Of a DNA stretch of 41,676 nt, positions 36,441-41,676 are shown one piece after another. Below the pieces are notes generated by a model. That model did no database searches, was not told where the DNA came from, and saw only the letters and a list, made by a program, of their open reading frames with translations. A program made the position numbers and the translations under genes. The DNA is from Oscillospiraceae bacterium. Lineage in GTDB: Bacteria > Bacillota > Clostridia > Oscillospirales > UBA929. Location: contig WRJE01000012.1 in the NCBI GenBank assembly GCA_009782385.1, forward strand, positions 1 to 41,676, written 5' to 3'. The stretch's first letter is position 1; every line of letters begins with the position of its first letter.

Positions 36441-38174
36441 CTACCTGTTCTGATACCTGTTCAAAGCCTCTTGCTGTAATTTAATGTTATCCTCCAACCC
36501 AAGGGAGATAAGCTGTGCCTTGAACGCCTCGAACGCCGCTTCATCAAATGCCGTTGTTCCCATGATGAACTGCGGAATCATTGAACCCGCATAGTCGTTT
36601 ATGGCAACGTTTCTGTTGTTCAAGAGAATTTCTTCTTCCAGTGGGTGCGAGATTTTTGAGGGAAGTCTTTTCAGCTTTCCATCGGGATTTTTCCATGTGT
36701 TATGGGCATCCAATACAAGAGGAGATGACAGAGGGAGTTCAAGACCGTTTCTGATATAGCCCGGAACTCTTATGCAGTTGATGTCCGACCTTTGGATAGG
36801 TCCTCCGCCGAGGTCAATAAGGGGGTTAATAACTATATTTCCGGCATCGTCAAACCAATATGCGCCGTCTTCCAACCCGTTAGACGTGTAGATAACATCG
36901 TTCGCGGGAATCTGCTCTTTTGTCATTCCCCATGCCCACAGCCAACCACCTTCATCGGAATACATGAAGTCGAGAACTGACAGCAGCTTGGGTATATCCT
37001 TACACGCTGTGGTGACAACGAAACTAATCGCGTCTTCATACTTGGGGTTTAACATATCAATAACTTCTGATGAAGTGATACCATAGTCAACATCAATCGG
37101 GGTTGCCAACGGGCGCACATCGAAGAACAGCCCGTATTCCGGCATTGACATAAGGTCGCCCAACTGCGCTTGAAGACCGTACCAGATACCCGCCGCCGCG
37201 CCGTAGGTGAGCGAGGTATTGGGCAGGAAGAACATATCGTTTGTACGGCTGGCGAAATCCTGATAGATATATCCTGCCTCGAACCACTCGTTCATCTTTT
37301 TTACATAGTTGTAGAAACCATCGGTGAGATAGCCGTGGTTCACCGCGTTAGTTCTCGTGTCATAGAAATAACCGGGGGTCGGGAATCCGAATCCTGAGTT
37401 AAATTCACCGAAATAGAAAGAACCATTATACGGAAGGATAAGCGGCGCGTACTCCGCCATGCCCGCCGCCTCGAAGTACATCTTGAACAGCATAAGCATA
37501 TACTCCCAGTCCGCAACGGTAGTAGGCGTGTCGTTGCCGCTTGGGAACGCCACGTTGCCGCCTGTCATAGTCTCCAAAATGTCATGACGGTAGACAAGCC
37601 CGCCCCAACAAATTTGCTCAGTCTCTGAGAAGTTGGTGAGTATCAGCATTTGCCCCTCGTCATTAAAGAACTGCTTGCGTACATTGGGGTCTGCTTCCAT
37701 TTGAGCCACGAGATTGGGCATATATTGCAGATAATCCGCGAAGTTGATGATAACGCCGTCCGCGTAAAGGTCGCCGATTGAGCCTTGATAGGACGATATG
37801 TCAATCAGGTCGGTGTACTGCCCCGTGCCGAACATCAGCGAGAGAGAATCGGCTTCCGTACCCGAGACAGGCTGCTCGAACTGGAGCGTAACGTTAAACA
37901 TCTGGTTCAGATAATTTATACACGGGTTATTTGAATAACCGGCATATAGGTCATGGCTTGTCGAATACATCCATATGTCAAACACTTGGTGTTTATCCCA
38001 GTCAATCGCCGAGGGGTCGGGTTGTTCCGTATTGCCCGAATCCGATGAGCCGGACGAGCTTGACGAGCTGCCTCCGGCGGGTGTGGGCGTTGCCGCGTTG
38101 TCCGAGCCGCCGCACGCCGCCAAAAGGGCGAGGAGCATTAAGCAGCTCAACAGTAGACACAGTGCTTTTTTCAT
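36441..38174 (-). CDS. Extracellular solute-binding lipoprotein (LplA-like)
   Basis: MKKALCLLLSCLMLLALLAACGGSD lipobox; Ser-rich linker; YSNNPCINYLNQMFNVTLQFEQPVSGTEADSLSLMFGTGQYTDLI. Confidence 0.87.
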   Translation of the reverse strand: MKKALCLLLSCLMLLALLAACGGSDNAATPTPAGGSSSSSSGSSDSGNTEQPDPSAIDWDKHQVFDIWMYSTSHDLYAGYSNNPCINYLNQMFNVTLQFEQPVSGTEADSLSLMFGTGQYTDLIDISSYQGSIGDLYADGVIINFADYLQYMPNLVAQMEADPNVRKQFFNDEGQMLILTNFSETEQICWGGLVYRHDILETMTGGNVAFPSGNDTPTTVADWEYMLMLFKMYFEAAGMAEYAPLILPYNGSFYFGEFNSGFGFPTPGYFYDTRTNAVNHGYLTDGFYNYVKKMNEWFEAGYIYQDFASRTNDMFFLPNTSLTYGAAAGIWYGLQAQLGDLMSMPEYGLFFDVRPLATPIDVDYGITSSEVIDMLNPKYEDAISFVVTTACKDIPKLLSVLDFMYSDEGGWLWAWGMTKEQIPANDVIYTSNGLEDGAYWFDDAGNIVINPLIDLGGGPIQRSDINCIRVPGYIRNGLELPLSSPLVLDAHNTWKNPDGKLKRLPSKISHPLEEEILLNNRNVAINDYAGSMIPQFIMGTTAFDEAAFEAFKAQLISLGLEDNIKLQQEALNRYQNR

Positions 38175-38217
38175 GTTTCTTTCCTCCTAAAAATTATATG
38201 GTTTTATGTCCATATGA

Positions 38218-39474
38218 TTATGAGAATTTACCGAGATACTTCAAGCTCTCTTTAGGATGCCGTGTTTGAGTGGTTCTATCCACGGCGATCAGACCGAAAG
38301 TCATCGAGTAGCCGAGCATCCACTCGAAGTTGTCCAACAGCGACCAGTGCATATACCCCTTGACGGGTATGCCGTCCGCTATACAGGCCTCGACCCCCGC
38401 CAACGCCCGCTTGATGAACTCAACGCGGCGGCTGTCGTCAGATGTCGCAATGCCGTTTTCCGTGACATAAATCGGCAGCTTCAAGTGTTCGTGTACTTGG
38501 CGTATCACACCCTGCAACGCTTCGGGGTAATACTCATAGCCCATCTGCGTAACCTCCGTACCCTCTTTAACGGGTACAATGCCGTCTTTGCCGTATATCT
38601 TGCGCGAATAGTTTTGAAGCCCGAAGAAGTCGTCCTTTTGCAGATACGGCAGATAGTGCAGAAAATCCTCTTCCTGCGCTTGCCGCGCGTTTTCCTCGCC
38701 GCCCTCAATCGACTGATAGTTGTACAGCGACAGCGTAATCCCGACTTTCAGATTCGGGCAGACGGCTTTCATAGCGTCGCGGGCTTTCTCGTGCGCCTCG
38801 AAAATCAGTTGGTCGCCCCTCTCCGTGCGCGGGGACAGGAATGTATGTATCTCGCGCGGGTTGATACCGCTGAAAACCCCGGAGAGCTTTGACATATAAT
38901 CGCGCATGACGGCCTCGCCGTCACCCATGCTGTCGCTCAAGCCCACCTGAACGTCCACGGTGCGCTCTTTCATGATTTTGGTGATTTGCAAGCCCATGTT
39001 CGCCTCGTTTATGGTGCAGACAAATTCCATGACATCGCCAAGCTCTTTTGCCACATACGCGCAGTAGCTTGCGAACGCATCGGGGGTCTTCTCGCTCTCC
39101 CAGCCGCCGTCCTCAATCAGCCACTTGGGCGATGTGAAATGGTGCATTGTCACCATCGGCTCAACGCCTTTCGAGCGGCAGTATTCTATGACCTCGCGGT
39201 AGTGCTTAATCTCTTTCGCGTCGAATACGCCTTTCTGCGGCTCGATTCTCGCCCATTCGATTGAGAAACGGTAAGCGTTAAGACCCGCCGCCGCCATAAG
39301 GTCAACGTCCTCTTTGTACCTGTTGTAATGATCGACCGCGTCAAGTGACGGCTCTTTGAACATTAAGCCTCCCGCCTGTTCCATAGCCCAAAAGTCGCAG
39401 TTTTTGTTGTTACCCTCGACCTGATGCGCCGCCGTTGCCGCGCCGATTAGAAAACCCTTTGGAAAATTTGACAT
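38218..39474 (-). CDS. GH1 family beta-glycosidase
   Basis: GAATAAHQVEGNNKNCDFW, acid/base region CTINEANM, nucleophile IYVTENG, GYMHWSLLDNFEW. Confidence 0.92.
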   Translation of the reverse strand: MSNFPKGFLIGAATAAHQVEGNNKNCDFWAMEQAGGLMFKEPSLDAVDHYNRYKEDVDLMAAAGLNAYRFSIEWARIEPQKGVFDAKEIKHYREVIEYCRSKGVEPMVTMHHFTSPKWLIEDGGWESEKTPDAFASYCAYVAKELGDVMEFVCTINEANMGLQITKIMKERTVDVQVGLSDSMGDGEAVMRDYMSKLSGVFSGINPREIHTFLSPRTERGDQLIFEAHEKARDAMKAVCPNLKVGITLSLYNYQSIEGGEENARQAQEEDFLHYLPYLQKDDFFGLQNYSRKIYGKDGIVPVKEGTEVTQMGYEYYPEALQGVIRQVHEHLKLPIYVTENGIATSDDSRRVEFIKRALAGVEACIADGIPVKGYMHWSLLDNFEWMLGYSMTFGLIAVDRTTQTRHPKESLKYLGKFS

Positions 39475-39505
39475 TGTTACCTCTCCTTTTTATTATTTTT
39501 ACGGC

Positions 39506-39528
39506 GGGCGGCCAATGACCGCCCCTAC
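39506..39528 (+). repeat. Palindromic repeat family copy
   Basis: GGGCGGCCAATGACCGCCCCTAC. Confidence 0.75.
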
Positions 39529-39542
39529 GGTTTGTATTTTAC

Positions 39543-39568
39543 GGCGCGCCGGGGGCGTCGCGCCCTAC
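39543..39568 (+). repeat. Palindromic repeat family copy (tandem with 39506)
   Basis: GGCGCGCCGGGGGCGTCGCGCCCTAC, preceded like its neighbour by TTTTAC. Confidence 0.6.
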
Positions 39569-39571
39569 GGG

Positions 39572-40459
39572 TTAACCCTTAACGCCGCCCAGAGTTACGC
39601 CTTTTACAAAATATTTCTGGGCGAACGGGTAAACCAACAGTATCGGTATAGTGCCGACAATAGTCACGCAATATTTGACGAGATTGCTCGTCATGTCGGC
39701 GGCGCGGAGCGCGTCCGTGCCGGACAGTATCCTCGCGGTGTCGTTCTGTACCAGTATCTCGCGCATATACAACTGTAACGGCCACAGTTCGCGGCTCTTC
39801 TGCAAGTATATAGACGCGGGAAACCACGAGTTCCACTGCATAACGATTATAAACATCATAATGACGGCTATCGTTGCCTTAACGAGCGGCGCGAGAATAC
39901 GAACCATTATAGTAAACGGACCCGCGCCGTCCAGTTTTGCCGATTCCTCGAAGCTCGCGGGCAGCTGTTCAAACGATGACTTCATGATTATAATGTAAAA
40001 TGCGTTCATCAAGCCCGGCAGTATGATTGCCCATCTGGTATTTACAATCCCGAGCTGTAAATTTACCATAAACGAGGGAATCAAGCCGCCGTTGAACATC
40101 ATCGTAAATAGCACGAAGATAGTCAGCGGTGTGCGAAGTTTTGTCCTGCGGCTTAACACAAAGCCCGCAATCATTGTCAGCAGTGTTCCGACTAACGTTA
40201 TCGCCCCGACATAAATCAGGGTGTTTATATAGCCCGTCAATATCGAGTTGTTCTTGAAAACGAGCTGATAGCCCCTAAATGTCATCTGCCCCTCCGGTGT
40301 CCACAGCAATCCTCTGGCGTTCATCAGGGCTCGCGGGTCGGACACGGATGCCATCAGGACGTGCCAAATCGGCGCGACGCACACGAAGCACAGTAAAATC
40401 ATAAAAGCAACGTTAAATACATTAAAGAATATACGGCTTATCGAACGATTCTCAACCAC
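39572..40459 (-). CDS. ABC transporter permease, YtcP-type
   Basis: PIWHVLMASVSDPRALM..., ESAKLDGAGPF, C-terminal FAQKYFVKGVTLGGVKG. Confidence 0.9.
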   Translation of the reverse strand: MVENRSISRIFFNVFNVAFMILLCFVCVAPIWHVLMASVSDPRALMNARGLLWTPEGQMTFRGYQLVFKNNSILTGYINTLIYVGAITLVGTLLTMIAGFVLSRRTKLRTPLTIFVLFTMMFNGGLIPSFMVNLQLGIVNTRWAIILPGLMNAFYIIIMKSSFEQLPASFEESAKLDGAGPFTIMVRILAPLVKATIAVIMMFIIVMQWNSWFPASIYLQKSRELWPLQLYMREILVQNDTARILSGTDALRAADMTSNLVKYCVTIVGTIPILLVYPFAQKYFVKGVTLGGVKG

Positions 40460-40473
40460 AGCTTGTCCCCCCT

Positions 40474-41388
40474 TTAATAAATAGATGTTTCCGATACCTT
40501 GCGGCTGATATAGTTTGAGGTAATCAGCAGAAACGTACCGATAACGGAATTGAACAGACCCACAGCCGCCGAGTACCCGTACTGCATACGCTCGATACCC
40601 ATGCGCGTTACGTGCGTTGCTATAACGTCCGCCGTTGAGTATATGCTAGGGTTGTACAGGAGAAGTATGCGGTCAAATCCAACTGTCATTATCATGCCCA
40701 AGCGCAGAACGAGCATCGTGACGATGGTCGGTCTGATTGCGGGCAATGTGACGTGCCATATGCGCCGCAGCCTTGTCGCGCCGTCAATAGCCGCCGCCTC
40801 ATGCTGCTCTTGGCTTACGCCGGATATGGCGGCGATGTAGATTATCGCGCCGTAACCCAATCCCTGCCATAGGTCGGTGAAGAAGTTCAAACCCCAGAAG
40901 TAACTCGCGTTAAGCAATAGGTTCTCGCGCTTTATCCCGAACACAGTGACTAAGAGATTGGTGATGATGCCGTTTGACGAGACAAACTCGATAACAAGCC
41001 CCGCGATAACAACGGCGGAGACGAAGTAGGGCATATAGCTGATTGTCTGTACGGTTCTCTTAAACGGCAGGAAGGTCAGCTCGTTGAGCATAAGCGCGAA
41101 CGCAATGGTTATCGGCATACCTAAGAACAGACCCATCATGCTGATTACAAGCGTATTACGCAGTATCGTCAGAAAGTTCGGACCGGAGAAGAACTCGATA
41201 AAATTTTGAAACCCCACAAATGTGCTGCCGAAAAAGCCCCTTACCGCGCTGAAGTCCTGAAACGCCATGACAACGCCGAACATGGGCAGATAGGCAAAAA
41301 CGATAAAGAACGCGAAGACCGGAAGAAACAGGAGATATACGCTCCAGTTCATCATAAAGTCCCGCTTCCAGCTATCCCCGACTTTCAT
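40474..41388 (-). CDS. ABC transporter permease, LplB-type
   Basis: MNWSVYLLFLPVFAFFIVFAYLPMFGVVMAFQDFS; EAAAIDGATRLR. AGGGGG RBS before ATG at 41388. Confidence 0.9.
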   Translation of the reverse strand: MKVGDSWKRDFMMNWSVYLLFLPVFAFFIVFAYLPMFGVVMAFQDFSAVRGFFGSTFVGFQNFIEFFSGPNFLTILRNTLVISMMGLFLGMPITIAFALMLNELTFLPFKRTVQTISYMPYFVSAVVIAGLVIEFVSSNGIITNLLVTVFGIKRENLLLNASYFWGLNFFTDLWQGLGYGAIIYIAAISGVSQEQHEAAAIDGATRLRRIWHVTLPAIRPTIVTMLVLRLGMIMTVGFDRILLLYNPSIYSTADVIATHVTRMGIERMQYGYSAAVGLFNSVIGTFLLITSNYISRKVSETSIY

Positions 41389-41423
41389 ATAAAACCCCCT
41401 CATAAACTTAGGATTGTAAGTTC

Positions 41424-41452
41424 AATATAACATAGGCTTAGTTAGTCGTATA
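41424..41452 (-). promoter_or_regulatory. Promoter candidate resembling the 43-bp module (diverged copy 4)
   Basis: Minus strand TGATATACG-N17-TATATT, with AACAATATGGTG further upstream; precedes the permease/GH1/SBP operon. Confidence 0.45.
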
Positions 41453-41530
41453 TCAATAAACACCATATTGTTATCAGATAATTGACACTATTTTTTGGGG
41501 ATGATATAATTAACTCGCAGGGGTACACGC

Positions 41531-41553
41531 GGGCGGTCAATGACCGCCCCTAC
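41531..41553 (+). repeat. Palindromic repeat family copy
   Basis: GGGCGGTCA-A-TGACCGCCC-CTAC, perfect 9-bp stem. Confidence 0.8.
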
Positions 41554-41623
41554 TATATCTTGTCAGCAAAAACTTTACAAGCGATGAAACATATGATACA
41601 CTGGGAAAAAACGAGGTGATCAT

Positions 41624-41676
41624 ATGGCAACGCGAGAGATATGGTTAAGCGAAGAGCAACGCAGCGAACTTTTGAA
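41624..41676 (+). CDS. Start of a CDS truncated by the window edge, function unknown
   Basis: GAGGTG RBS then ATG: MATREIWLSEEQRSELL... Confidence 0.5.
   Translation, partial: MATREIWLSEEQRSELL

Noticed and set aside
38257-38892. 211-aa plus-strand ORF
   Set aside because: Antisense shadow within the GH1 gene; no recognisable domain.
41624-41676. Possible transposase start at the right edge (MATREIWLSEEQRSELL)
   Set aside because: Only about 17 codons visible; not enough to assign a family.

Overview
The window reads as a Firmicutes/Clostridia-type carbohydrate-utilisation island. Order from left to right: (i) about 0-2.2 kb, a degraded accessory edge with tandem hairpins, two gene-junction remnants, and DUF1801/DUF1905, Imm5-like and DUF3788-like genes. 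(ii) 2.5-15.1 kb: an AraC regulator, a four-copy operator, a GH2 beta-glucuronidase, a solute-binding lipoprotein, an uncharacterised beta-rich lipoprotein, LplB/YtcP-type ABC permeases, an orphan beta-propeller-like protein and a GH78. (iii) 15.3-22.5 kb: a second GH78, a second solute-binding lipoprotein and a GH3. (iv) 22.5-36.4 kb: a second AraC regulator (minus strand), a tannase/feruloyl-esterase-like alpha/beta hydrolase, an MFS/GPH sugar symporter, a second uncharacterised lipoprotein, a second permease pair, then a tightly coupled chain of transketolase-N / DUF5060-DUF4038 glycosidase / transketolase-C / FGGY kinase / L-fucose-isomerase-like protein. (v) 41.4-36.4 kb on the minus strand: a third permease pair, a GH1 and a third solute-binding lipoprotein. 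The most interesting hypotheses are: a branched-sugar (possibly apiose) release-and-catabolism cassette at 30.4-36.4 kb; two separate cis-regulatory codes (a 21-bp-phased quartet at 3712-3793, and a 43-bp promoter module seen three times with a fourth diverged copy); an unnamed lipoprotein family that twice precedes CUT1 permeases behind a GC hairpin; an unassigned intracellular beta-propeller-like protein; and a dispersed GGGCG...CGCCCCTAC palindrome family. No tRNA, rRNA, CRISPR array or intact transposase was recognised. All calls come from reading the sequence and translations by eye. No searches were run.
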